Shown one piece after another: positions 35,873 to 45,400 of a stretch of 64,000 nucleotides of DNA (position 1 is its first letter; each line of letters begins with the position of its first letter). Under the pieces are notes generated by a model. It saw nothing but the letters and a program-made list of their open reading frames with translations. It had not been told where the DNA came from and did no database searches. The stretch is from Alphaproteobacteria bacterium (GTDB taxonomy: Bacteria > Pseudomonadota > Alphaproteobacteria > RF32 > CAG-239), in NCBI GenBank assembly GCA_015062235.1, contig SUUZ01000009.1, forward strand, positions 1 through 64,000, in the 5' to 3' direction. The translations under genes and the position numbers were made by a program.

Positions 35873-36625
35873 ATGGAACATGAAGAACTAAAAAAACAAA
35901 CTCGCATCATTCTTAATGAACTTATTGAATATCCTTTCTCGCAAATTTTTGATATATCACCAGCAGAACAAAAACTTAAAGAATTATATCAAATATCGCC
36001 AACATCAATTGAACCCCTCATTGGGCTCATGTTAACCAATATTATGCTTGGAAAACGAGATATTGCAGAAGGGTTAGCCAATAAAATATGGAGTATTGGT
36101 GGTAATTTGTCTCCTTTTTTTGAACTTATTTATACAGATAACCTACTAAATATTGGCGAAATTGAACGGGCTGGTATTCTACTAAAATCTAGGATTGCAA
36201 GCATTAGTGATAATATTAAGCATTTTTATACGGTTATGATAAAATATGCTTTGTTATCAGGTAATCTAGCCTTGGTTAAACAGATTGGCGGATATCCAGA
36301 TGTTTACGATAAAGAGCCTATATTATTTAATTTTGCTGATCATCATTGCAAAGATTTATCTATTAAAGATTATCGAGCCATATTAAAAATATTGAGAGAC
36401 AATCTTCATGATAGGATTTGCGCTTTTGAATATTTAATGCACAATAATGGTACATTAGAGTTTGTTATATATACTCCTAATGATATTGAGCAAAACGAAG
36501 CAATGCAAAAAAATCTAATCGATAAAATAAATGGTTATTTTTTAACTATGCAACAACCTCAAATAGACGATTTATCAATCACTCTCAAAAATATTAAATT
36601 ACATTCTGCGTGGATTACAAACTAA
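35873..36625 (+). CDS. Hypothetical helical-repeat protein
   Basis: This 250-residue protein is not recognised. It has no signal peptide. The sequence is a series of amphipathic helices, with TPR/solenoid-like spacing (for example IGLMLTNIMLGKRDIAEG and NLLNIGEIERAGILLKSR). It lies 2 nt after dtd and so is probably co-transcribed with it. A scaffold or binding role is possible but is inference. Confidence 0.65.
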   Translation: MEHEELKKQTRIILNELIEYPFSQIFDISPAEQKLKELYQISPTSIEPLIGLMLTNIMLGKRDIAEGLANKIWSIGGNLSPFFELIYTDNLLNIGEIERAGILLKSRIASISDNIKHFYTVMIKYALLSGNLALVKQIGGYPDVYDKEPILFNFADHHCKDLSIKDYRAILKILRDNLHDRICAFEYLMHNNGTLEFVIYTPNDIEQNEAMQKNLIDKINGYFLTMQQPQIDDLSITLKNIKLHSAWITN

Positions 36626-36627
36626 AT

Positions 36628-37644
36628 TTAGTTTGGCGTTATAATCGAACCAGATATATTAGCAGAATTTTTATTTTTTATCTGTGGTAACAATTTTGCA
36701 ATTCCAGTTGCTATCAAGTCTTTGGTTAGGTTCATAGCAACATCTTGAGTATTATCTGTACTATTAAATAAAATAAAACGATTTTGGTGTTCAGTTACAG
36801 TTTTTGATGATGCTGTATCTGTCAATTCTAGCGCGATAACAATTTGTAGACGTCCTGTTTCTGAGTTGATATTATCTATTTTTGCTTTCAACACTTTAGC
36901 TTTTAATATATAATCAGGGTTATCAAGCTGAGCAATTACCTTTATATCATCTTTTTTTAATACTTCTCGTTCCATATAGCCAAAAAAGCCATTTGTTGAT
37001 GTGTCGTTATAAAATTCAGTTTTATCAATAAAGACTGATGTTTTATTATCTTTTTGAGGCAAAGAAATATTATCTTGCTTGGTAATATTTGCAGTAATAT
37101 TATGTTCAGACAAACTGTTTACATCTTCATAAGCAATCTGTTCATTAATCGTGATATCTGGCTTCGGCGGTATTGTTATATCAATTTTATCATCAATTGC
37201 ATCTTCTTCAATATCTAAAGATAATTCATCTTGGAGCTCTGGGATTGGATCAAGCATTTTATCTTCTTCAGAAAAAACTTCTTTTATAGATGATGGTTGT
37301 AAATATGCACTTACTTCAACACATACTTGACTATCATTTTGATTTATAACGGTAATTTTTATATCTTCAATATAGTTGTCTACTAAACGATACACTTTCA
37401 GATTAAAGTTATGAGCATCTAAAATAGCTCTGTACTTACTCAATTCTGGAATTTCCTCAACAGCCTTAAACGATGCCTTGTCAGAAGCTCTAACTCTTGC
37501 TGATGACTTACTTTCTCCGTTGATTATTTTTTCACAAGTTGTAGCAAATATTGATATTTCACTTTGGTTGTCACCATTTTGAGCCAAAGCTGTCGAGCAA
37601 AACAGCAATGTAGTAATTATTAAGGTTCTTAAAAGAAGTATCAT
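36628..37644 (-). CDS. Secreted protein with a possible Lpo/CsgG-like domain
   Basis: This 338-residue protein begins with a hydrophobic signal sequence ending about ALA. Residues 30-110 form a mixed alpha/beta domain (VCVEVSAYLQP), then an acidic, Pro/Ile-rich linker of about 80 residues follows, and a second domain (about 205-325) begins VFIDKTEFYND and has LKAKVLKAKID, which resembles the CsgG/LpoB type fold by pattern. The start at 37644 overlaps the stop of the upstream lipoprotein gene (TAATG). The pair probably acts together in the envelope. Family assignment is tentative. Confidence 0.6.
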   Translation of the reverse strand: MILLLRTLIITTLLFCSTALAQNGDNQSEISIFATTCEKIINGESKSSARVRASDKASFKAVEEIPELSKYRAILDAHNFNLKVYRLVDNYIEDIKITVINQNDSQVCVEVSAYLQPSSIKEVFSEEDKMLDPIPELQDELSLDIEEDAIDDKIDITIPPKPDITINEQIAYEDVNSLSEHNITANITKQDNISLPQKDNKTSVFIDKTEFYNDTSTNGFFGYMEREVLKKDDIKVIAQLDNPDYILKAKVLKAKIDNINSETGRLQIVIALELTDTASSKTVTEHQNRFILFNSTDNTQDVAMNLTKDLIATGIAKLLPQIKNKNSANISGSIITPN

Positions 37645-38375
37645 TACCACCAACTTCCATCATCATTTTGAACTTGGCGAATTGAATCTTTCCAACTTCC
37701 ACGAAGCTTACCATCTTTATCATGCAATTTTATTTCATATACAAAAACAGGAACTTCAGGTGTGTTTACATTGTTAAGGGAACTACTTAAGACAAAATCA
37801 GCTCTTTCCTTACTATCGACAATATTAAACATTTGAGAGCCGTGCAAAATATCTTTAACTGTTTTAGCTGCAACATCAGGCGATGTTGGCATATAACGAT
37901 CTATGTAAACAGTATCATCAATAAATAGAGGAGCTTGTTTGTTTTCAGCAAAAATGGCTGGAGCATCTACTAACATTTTGTTAACAGTTCTTGTTGCAAC
38001 TATAGCATAAACTTGAGGTGTCACAACATAATCAGCCATTTCATAACGCTCTCCTTTTTTTGCCAAATTATATGGTTGAGTAGCCGTAGGAGATTCAGTA
38101 ACTATTGTTTCTTGAACCTTTATTTCATCTGAAACACCATCTTCAACGCTTTCAACTTCAACATATTTAACTTCTGGTGTAACATTTTCTTGCTTGAGCG
38201 TTACTGTCCTATGCTGATTTTCTGCATGTTCAACAGCAACTGTTCTACTAACAGATGCCTCTGGTTGTCCCCAAACAAACATATCAGCTAAAGTGGCATT
38301 GCGTTCACCAGTTCCACCTTCCACACAAGCAGAAATAACTAATATGCATATCATTAAAACAAGCTGTTTTTTCAT
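37644..38375 (-). CDS. Lipoprotein, possibly LpoB-like
   Basis: This 243-residue protein has a lipobox ISAC (Cys17) after a hydrophobic signal, a disordered Val/Glu/Thr-rich stretch to about residue 115, and a C-terminal globular domain (about 120-243) with TVNKMLVDAPAIF, TVYIDRYMPTSPD and FVYEIKLHDKDGKLRGSW. The architecture, an outer-membrane lipid anchor plus long linker plus small alpha/beta domain, is that of LpoB, the outer-membrane activator of PBP1b. That role is inference. It is coupled to the following gene by a 1-nt overlap. Confidence 0.65.
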   Translation of the reverse strand: MKKQLVLMICILVISACVEGGTGERNATLADMFVWGQPEASVSRTVAVEHAENQHRTVTLKQENVTPEVKYVEVESVEDGVSDEIKVQETIVTESPTATQPYNLAKKGERYEMADYVVTPQVYAIVATRTVNKMLVDAPAIFAENKQAPLFIDDTVYIDRYMPTSPDVAAKTVKDILHGSQMFNIVDSKERADFVLSSSLNNVNTPEVPVFVYEIKLHDKDGKLRGSWKDSIRQVQNDDGSWW

Positions 38376-38508
38376 ACAAAAAACTCCTAAATATGATAAC
38401 TGCTTCTAATATAAATATTTTGCCATAAAATTAAAATTATATTTTTTACTTATTCACTATTTGCTTTTTATTTTTGTTTAGGCTAAGCTTAGGGCAGGTT
38501 TAAATTTT

Positions 38509-38967
38509 GTGATTGACATAAAAATGATGACAACTAGTTTTACTGCAATTCTATTGGGGCTTGCCGCTCTAATATATCCTTTACGATATAATAAATTTTA
38601 TTTGCTTAATGCAGCCATGATTATTGGTGCCGCATATTTTTTTGAAAATAATTATTTTAGAATAAATAATATATTTACTTATAAAACGCTTTTATTATTT
38701 TTGATGTTTTGGCTTGGCGGAATAAATTTAACAACATTTATTGCTTATGGGGTAGATAAAAGAGCCGCTAAGAAAAAAGCTTGGCGGGTGCCAGAAAAAG
38801 ATTTACATTTACTAGAGTTTTTAGGTGGTTGGATTGGTGCATGGTTTGCTCAAAAAATATTTAGACACAAAACATCCAAAAAAAGCTACCAATATGTATA
38901 TAAGTTGATGATTATTTTAGAGATTATAGCAATTTATGGATTATTAAAATTCTTTGGTTATCACTAA
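38509..38967 (+). CDS. DUF1294 membrane protein
   Basis: This 152-residue protein has four hydrophobic segments and the DUF1294 signature: DKRAAKKKAWRVPEKDLHLL, then LGGWIGAWFAQ and RHKTSKKSYQ. The function of the family is unknown. The GTG at 38509 is used here because GGCAGG lies upstream; ATGs at 38524 and 38527 are alternatives. It ends overlapping the convergent smr gene by 4 nt. Confidence 0.85.
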   Translation: MIDIKMMTTSFTAILLGLAALIYPLRYNKFYLLNAAMIIGAAYFFENNYFRINNIFTYKTLLLFLMFWLGGINLTTFIAYGVDKRAAKKKAWRVPEKDLHLLEFLGGWIGAWFAQKIFRHKTSKKSYQYVYKLMIILEIIAIYGLLKFFGYH

Positions 38968-39506
38968 AAACGCTGTCTTTTTAGTAATATATAAAAAGCT
39001 CCACTACCACCGTCTTCTTGTTTGGCTTGAGCTACGCTTAAAACCATTGGACGAATATCTGGATGATTAAGCCATCTAGGTAAAGCTTCTTTGATAATAC
39101 CTTTAGTTTCATACCATGGATCTTTATCTTTTTTAATTCCCTTTCCAGTTATAATTAGTAAGCATCGCATCCCTTTAATGTAGCAAGAGGTTAAAAAATC
39201 TTGCACTATCTCAAAAGCTTCTTTTTCTCGATAGCCATGTAAATCCAATTTTGCATCAATTTTAAATTGCCCTTTTAGGAATCGCGTGGCAGTTTTTTTA
39301 TCAATATTATTTGTATCACCAATTTCAAGCTTATTAAATGAATTGTGGTTATAAAATCCTTTCCCACATAAAGATGGTTCAATTTCTTTAATGATTAATG
39401 GGGATGTCGGAAGTTCATCAGTATGTTTTAATTGTTTTATTTCAGATATTTCTTCAAACCAAGAATCTAAATCGTCAGGGATATTGCATTCAGGCAACTT
39501 TTTCAT
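38964..39506 (-). CDS. Smr-domain protein
   Basis: This 180-residue protein has a C-terminal Smr domain (about residues 85-178) with LDLHGYREKEAFEIV and ITGKGIKKD, then GGSGAFYILLKR. Smr domains are found in MutS2 and in stand-alone nucleases that nick DNA or RNA. It is the last gene of the tim44-mltA-(membrane)-smr group, an arrangement common in Alphaproteobacteria. It overlaps the upstream gene by 17 nt. Confidence 0.9.
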   Translation of the reverse strand: MKKLPECNIPDDLDSWFEEISEIKQLKHTDELPTSPLIIKEIEPSLCGKGFYNHNSFNKLEIGDTNNIDKKTATRFLKGQFKIDAKLDLHGYREKEAFEIVQDFLTSCYIKGMRCLLIITGKGIKKDKDPWYETKGIIKEALPRWLNHPDIRPMVLSVAQAKQEDGGSGAFYILLKRQRF

Positions 39507-39999
39507 TATCAGCCTCTATTTCAGTGTCTGATTTATCCTTTTTTTCAGTCATATAATCAGCAAAATGCAATATAACAAACTCTTTCCAATTACCATCTGG
39601 AGCTATACATCCATGTCTCTTATCATTGGCATTAACAAGAACTATACCTCCAAATTCCCAAAGCAAGTTGCAAGAATTATAGTCAGAAATAAAAAAGTTT
39701 TTAGCTCTTTCATATAAACGTTGTTCCATTTTCTTCTTTACAACGTTAGATGACAATATTATTCCTCCAACCATAACAGCCAAACCCAATAAAACACCTA
39801 CCAATCCTATCAATACAAGACCAAGTAAAACAGGTGCTAAAATTGGCCAAAGCATTTCCCAAGGATTATAAACTGGAGATCCTGGAATATTAATCTTAGA
39901 ATTAATAAGACAGATTTGCAATTTATTATCTTCAATAGCCTTTTGCATAGCTTTAAAAACCAAAATATCAGCCTTACTAATGCGCTTCGCCATCATCAT
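39490..39999 (-). CDS. Hypothetical membrane protein between mltA and smr
   Basis: This 169-residue protein is not recognised. It has one long Gly/Leu/Val-rich hydrophobic region (about residues 50-84) that may be a hairpin of two helices, flanked by a basic N-terminus and a charged C-terminus with Cys. It overlaps mltA by 23 nt and smr by 17 nt, so it is translated with both. GCGGAGA lies before three consecutive ATGs; the exact start is uncertain by two codons. Confidence 0.7.
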   Translation of the reverse strand: MMMAKRISKADILVFKAMQKAIEDNKLQICLINSKINIPGSPVYNPWEMLWPILAPVLLGLVLIGLVGVLLGLAVMVGGIILSSNVVKKKMEQRLYERAKNFFISDYNSCNLLWEFGGIVLVNANDKRHGCIAPDGNWKEFVILHFADYMTEKKDKSDTEIEADNEKVA

Positions 40000-41128
40000 T
40001 CTCCGCTTTGTTTGGAATAAATATAAAGTATTGTCCCGTAGAATTCATTTTACCAGCTTCTTCTAAAACATCATCTCCGCCAGAACCCCAAAAATAATCA
40101 CCTCGTATAGCCCCCTTGATTGCTGAACCAATATCTTGAGCTAATACAAGCCTATTAACTTCTGTTCCATCAGGTTTATAAGTTTCAAGCCATAGCATAG
40201 ATCCTAAAGGAATAAAGTTTTTATCAACGGCCAATGAGCGTTTGGGTGTCAAAGGAACGCCTAGTGCCCCCATAGGACCTTCAGGGTTACCTAAACGATG
40301 AAAAATATAACGTTCATTTTCATTCATATTAACTTCAGCCACAACAGGGTTCTCTTTAAGCCATTTTTTAACATTACCCATAGAAGCTTGTCCTGACTTT
40401 ATAAGTCCTTTTTGTAACAAAATTGAACCAATCCCCTTAAATTGTCGTCCATTGCTTTCTGCAAATGAGATTCTAAGCTGACTTCCATCAGAAATATGCG
40501 CCACAGCAGATCCTTGAATTTGCATAATATATATATCAATATAGCTATCAGACCAGAGTATGACTGGTGCGTTTATACCATTTTTAAAAATATATTCGCG
40601 AGAATAATATGGTACAAGCTTACCATTTTCCACTCTACCTAATATTTTTTTATTTGGTAATGTTTGGTCAAAATCGAGCAAATTTACTTCTACTAGATCA
40701 TAGGGAATACCATATATTGGATATTTATATTTTTCATCTCGCTGATAAGAAGCATTTAATTGTGCTTCATAATACGCAGTAAATTTACCTTCTGATTTTC
40801 CTTTATAAAGTACCTGATAAGGAGTAAAGTTATCTTTAATAAAGTCTTTGAACTTTACAGGCATAATATCTTTGGCTTTTTTACAAATGTTCAAATAATC
40901 TTTCCGATTTATTTTAATTTCAGCATTGCCTATAAACTCACCTACTTGTTTGGATATTGCATCACAACTTTTAGCAAAAGCATTGTATGCAGCCAACATA
41001 TCATCATCTTCAAATCCTGATAAATCTGAAAAGTTAACTTTTTTTAGTACAACATCTTTTTCTTGGTATTCACTAGAACATCCAAATAAAAAAAGTAAGA
41101 AAATGAAGGCTAAAACAAATTTATGCAT
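39977..41128 (-). CDS. mltA: Membrane-bound lytic murein transglycosylase A
   Basis: MltA (383 residues) is an outer-membrane lipoprotein that cuts peptidoglycan between MurNAc and GlcNAc to form 1,6-anhydro ends. The lipobox is FLFGC (Cys16). The catalytic double-psi barrel ends with LVLAQDIGSAIKGAIRGDYFWGSG, holding the active Asp residues. FTAYYEAQL and IMQIQGSAV are further family motifs. Its start overlaps the stop of the Tim44 gene (TAATG). Confidence 0.96.
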   Translation of the reverse strand: MHKFVLAFIFLLFLFGCSSEYQEKDVVLKKVNFSDLSGFEDDDMLAAYNAFAKSCDAISKQVGEFIGNAEIKINRKDYLNICKKAKDIMPVKFKDFIKDNFTPYQVLYKGKSEGKFTAYYEAQLNASYQRDEKYKYPIYGIPYDLVEVNLLDFDQTLPNKKILGRVENGKLVPYYSREYIFKNGINAPVILWSDSYIDIYIMQIQGSAVAHISDGSQLRISFAESNGRQFKGIGSILLQKGLIKSGQASMGNVKKWLKENPVVAEVNMNENERYIFHRLGNPEGPMGALGVPLTPKRSLAVDKNFIPLGSMLWLETYKPDGTEVNRLVLAQDIGSAIKGAIRGDYFWGSGGDDVLEEAGKMNSTGQYFIFIPNKAENDDGEAH

Positions 41129-41793
41129 TATTTTTTAGTTGATACCAACACCCAATTTAAAGTTTTTGCATCCAAGGCTCTTTCAAATGTCCAAACATCT
41201 GTAATTGTTTGAATATAATTTTCATCACCTTCAATAATTTTATTATCTTTATCACGCAATACATTGACTTGTTCACTAACAAATTCAACACTAATTAACG
41301 CATTATTTTTACTATCCACTTTTGCCTTGATAATATCTGCTTTATCAAAACAAATAAAATCTGTTTCGGCTGCAATAGCTTCATCTTGACGTTGTTTAAT
41401 TACAGCTTGCATTTTTTTTAATATTGATGGACTTACAAGCATTTTCAACGTTTCTGTATCTGCCTTATTAAATGCTTCAGTAATAACTTGGAATGCTTTT
41501 TTGGCACCTGTTATGAAATTTGCTTTATTAAAATTAGGAATTGAAACAAGAACAGCGTCTATTTCGTTAAAAGGCTTAGAATCGACAGGAACTAATTCTT
41601 CAGCATTTTGAGCTGCTTCTTTAAGCTCTTTTTCGGCCTCATTTTTAAGCAAATTATATAGTTTTTCAGCCCCTTCACGACTTAGTTTCACTTTTTTAGT
41701 TTCAACCTCTGGACGAGTACCTAGTACACGCCATAAACGTTGAAAAATAAGAACCACCACAATCAAAAGAACGATAATATCTAAGTTTATCAT
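41128..41793 (-). CDS. Tim44-domain protein
   Basis: This 221-residue protein has an N-terminal membrane helix (residues 3-18), a charged linker, and a C-terminal Tim44-like domain (about 75-220, e.g. FITGAKKAFQVITEAFN). In Alphaproteobacteria this protein (often called TimA) lies next to mltA and secB and is thought to help inner-membrane or envelope biogenesis. It is divergent from secB across a 139-nt gap. Confidence 0.93.
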   Translation of the reverse strand: MINLDIIVLLIVVVLIFQRLWRVLGTRPEVETKKVKLSREGAEKLYNLLKNEAEKELKEAAQNAEELVPVDSKPFNEIDAVLVSIPNFNKANFITGAKKAFQVITEAFNKADTETLKMLVSPSILKKMQAVIKQRQDEAIAAETDFICFDKADIIKAKVDSKNNALISVEFVSEQVNVLRDKDNKIIEGDENYIQTITDVWTFERALDAKTLNWVLVSTKK

Positions 41794-41932
41794 TTGTTTT
41801 TTATCTCCCGTATATGTTTTTATAATATAACTGCGTCATAAACTTTTATCAACCTTTTATTATCATTTGACCTAAACAAATTTTAATTGTAAATTGTTTA
41901 GCAAAATCATAATCTGTTTAAGGAGATATTTT

Positions 41933-42379
41933 ATGGAAAACAAACAGCCTGCTATTTTGATTCAAAACCAATATATCAAAGATCTTTCTATGGAGATTCC
42001 TCATGCTCCAGCAATATTTAAAAAGTTATCAAAAAACAATCCACAAGTTAATGTTGAGGTTAATGTAGAAGCACAAAAACTAGAAGAAGATAACATTTTT
42101 AATGCATCGCTTAGCGTTAAAATTAATGGTGATATAGAAGGCGAAAAAGCTTTTATTTTAGAATTAGTTTATGGAGCAGTTGTTAGCTTAAATATCCCTG
42201 TGGAACATCAAGAAGCTGTATTGTTGGTAGAATTACCACATATGCTCTTTCCATTTGCAAGACAAATCGTAGCAAACACAATGAGCAATGCGGGGTTGCC
42301 TCCACTAATGCTTAACCCTATAGATTTTATGGCAATGTACAATGCTAAAAAAGCTCAAGCAACAGCACCTAAACAATAG
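41933..42379 (+). CDS. secB: Protein-export chaperone SecB
   Basis: SecB (148 residues) holds precursor proteins unfolded and hands them to SecA. Segments such as QNQYIKDLSMEIPHAP, LELVYGAVV and LPHMLFPFARQIVANTM, and the late GLPPLMLNPIDFMAMY, are diagnostic. The ATG at 41933 follows AAGGAGAT; an upstream in-frame start is rejected because it would add a non-conserved leader. A bidirectional terminator follows. Confidence 0.97.
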   Translation: MENKQPAILIQNQYIKDLSMEIPHAPAIFKKLSKNNPQVNVEVNVEAQKLEEDNIFNASLSVKINGDIEGEKAFILELVYGAVVSLNIPVEHQEAVLLVELPHMLFPFARQIVANTMSNAGLPPLMLNPIDFMAMYNAKKAQATAPKQ

Positions 42380-42397
42380 CTATGCAGACAACCTTAA

Positions 42398-42428
42398 ATA
42401 AAAAGAGCGTTAAAAACGCTCTTTTTAT
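42398..42428. terminator. Bidirectional terminator between secB and the large unknown gene
   Basis: There is a perfect 11-bp stem (AAAAGAGCGTT / AACGCTCTTTT) with a 3-nt loop, a T-run on the right and an A-rich run on the left. It lies between the convergent genes ending at 42379 and 42440. Confidence 0.9.
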
Positions 42429-42439
42429 TTAATACTAAG

Positions 42440-45400
42440 TTATGCCATTCCTTTATTACCAGATTTAGTCTGGTGCATTATAGTACTTACCAATTCTTTC
42501 GAAGTACTTTGGTTATTATTTTTAAAAGTTTCTATAGCATTAACAACTTTATCCGTAAAACTATTATGCAAATCAATTTCTATATCAATATGCTTATCAC
42601 GAAAAGCTTTCTCCGTAAGGGCTTCGGCTGCTTCACACGTTCCCTTATCAAGTAGGACAGGGGTGTTGCCCATAGTAGCTGTAGCTCTACCATTTTCATA
42701 TGTTACTTGAAGCTCTTGACTATCTGCTGTATTAATAGTTACAGTAGCCCGTTCAGTAGAATATGTAGAAATTCCTTCACTTGTATAGGTTGCCCCCCTC
42801 ATATCCAAATGAACAGGTTCTACAACTTTTATTCTATCAACGCCTTCAACTCCGCTAATAGCTAAGACAGCCTTACCATCTTCAATGGCAGTGCAGGTAA
42901 ATTGGGTGTTTTCACCAAATTTTATAGCATTAATTTGTTCAGTAGTTAGTTGAACAGGTGTAGAAACTGTTGTTGGTTCTGTAACTATACTTCTTGGAGT
43001 TACAGCTACTTCCTCGGGTACAATAGCACCCTTTTGTGCGTTAGCAATTTCTTCTATTTTGGTATCTATTTTTCCATATCCACTAGGAACTCCTTCTGGA
43101 ACCATATTATCTTCATTTACAGATACATAGGTTGCATTATCAACACCATTTTCAGTAAGTGAATGTGTCAAAGCAGTACTTGATTGTGTATCTATAATAC
43201 ATTCTTTACCATTAATTAAAAAGTGTCCTACGCGCATTCCTTCATTATTAGCTTTATCAAGTATAACAGATACGGTCTTACCTTTTTCAAATTCATAGGT
43301 TATAGTTGTTGCTCCTGTTGTTTCATCTGTAACTACCGATGTTGGTGTCTTTAGATTAGCAATAATCTTTGTTGCATCGTGTGGAGCATAATAGTTAACA
43401 CCTATATTAGAACTTTCTGTACCATTTAAAGTCACTACACCATCTGTATCACTAACAAATGTTACAAAATTTCTAACATCACCCCCTTTAACCTGACTTC
43501 CCTCACCAGCTATACTATCCAAAGTAATTGGGTAATTATCTTTATTTCTGCTATATGTAGTTTCCACCTCTGCATGAGGATCTTCCATATCAACAGTAAC
43601 ATTATTTGAAACAGGATTTTGAGACGTTATATCAACTTCTGCGTTATCAATACCAACATCCAAACCTGTTGTTCTGCTTATTGAAGGAGTACAAGGATCT
43701 CCTATTTCAGAAGCAGGTCCAACTCTGGTTGGTAAAGGTCTGTTAGTAATTAATCGACCGATATGTCCAGGATTGGTTGCATATTTCTTAGATTCTTCAA
43801 CCAACAATGTTAATTCATTATCATTACACTTAATATCATTAAGAATATCAATTTTTCCAGTATAACGAGCACGCATCATTGCTAAATAGATAGCTTGATT
43901 TTCTCCCATACCTTCTGGTAAACGGTCTGGATTAGCTCTTAATCTTTCTCTCATCATTTCAACAGCTTCTTTAAATGTAAACTGTGAACCATCTTTCATA
44001 GTAAAATTAAGATTACCTTTGTCATTAATTGTATTAACTAATCTCGCATAAGTAGCTTCAGACACTTGATGGTCTGTACTTAAGCCTTCATATCTAATAT
44101 AATTATTGCCTTTTGCATCCTGCATATAGGTCTCAGTAACACCATTTTTAGTTTCAACCTCTTTCCAGACAGTCATTCCTGTTTTTTCATCAGTATAAGG
44201 CTGAAATTCTGTATTAGCTTGAGCTTCAACTCCTTCATTAGCCTGCATTTTAAATACACGACCTTCTTCTGTAAGCTCAATACCACTGCTACCATCTCTC
44301 GCAACAACAGTTCCATTGGCACTATATTCACCAGTAGATTCATCGTATTCAACAGGAACTGTCGATCGTTCGCCTCCAACTTCAATTTCAGCAACCAAAT
44401 ATTCATTTTCACCATCACCAATAACTTTAATTGATGTTGAGTTAGTATCCGCTTTTACATTACTGAAATCATGCGTTTCTGATGCAGGTGTAACATTTTG
44501 TTCAGAAACAACACTTTCCAAATCTGTTGTATCTGAAACATGCGTATCATTACTAATTAATTCTTTAACATTATTATATGCTTGCGTTAATGGACCGTCA
44601 TTTTGAATATCAAATTTTACAAGATCACAAACAACTGAACCCGCTACCACTGCTCCCAATGCTACCTTATCTTGCTTTAAATATCCTTCTGCCGTTCTCA
44701 AGGCCTGCAATTTTTTAACCGAAATACCATTATTAATAATATCTGTTTTTTTCGACTTACGAGTAAACAAACTTTTGAAAAAAGAGCCAGCTTTACCTGC
44801 AATCATAGATCCTTGACGCAAAAGAGTGCCTGTCCAACTACCGATAGCTCCAACTGCGCCTATACCTCCTGTTAATCCACCAATAGCAAGTCCTTCTGCG
44901 GTACGATACCATGCTCGCGATTTAAAACCATCTTCAGCCATCTTAGCCTTTTTAGCTCTGGCCCAATTTTCTTTAATGTATTTGATTTTATTACCTAATC
45001 CTTTTATATTTTTAGCATGCATTTCTTGAGTTAAGCTATCATATACAGGCATCAACCAAGCATTAGCAGTACTCCAACCAGCGTAAATGGAAGCACCTGT
45101 TGCAATAGCCCAACCAGGACCTGCCATTAAAGCAGCTGCTCCACCAAATATTGTAACATTGACTGCAATTTTTTTCCAACCACCTTTTTTGACCACATTA
45201 TCATAAGCAGCAGAAAGAAAATTGGTACATTTCTTGAAGAAGCTCAACTTATTAACATCAGCTTTAGGCTTTATTATGGTTTTTACTTTAGGAATTTCTA
45301 CATTTTCCAACCACCATGTATCAACACTAATAGCTGCTGATGTCAACTTGATGTCGCCATTCAAAACTCCAGCTATGGTATTTTCAATATTTTCGTTGCC

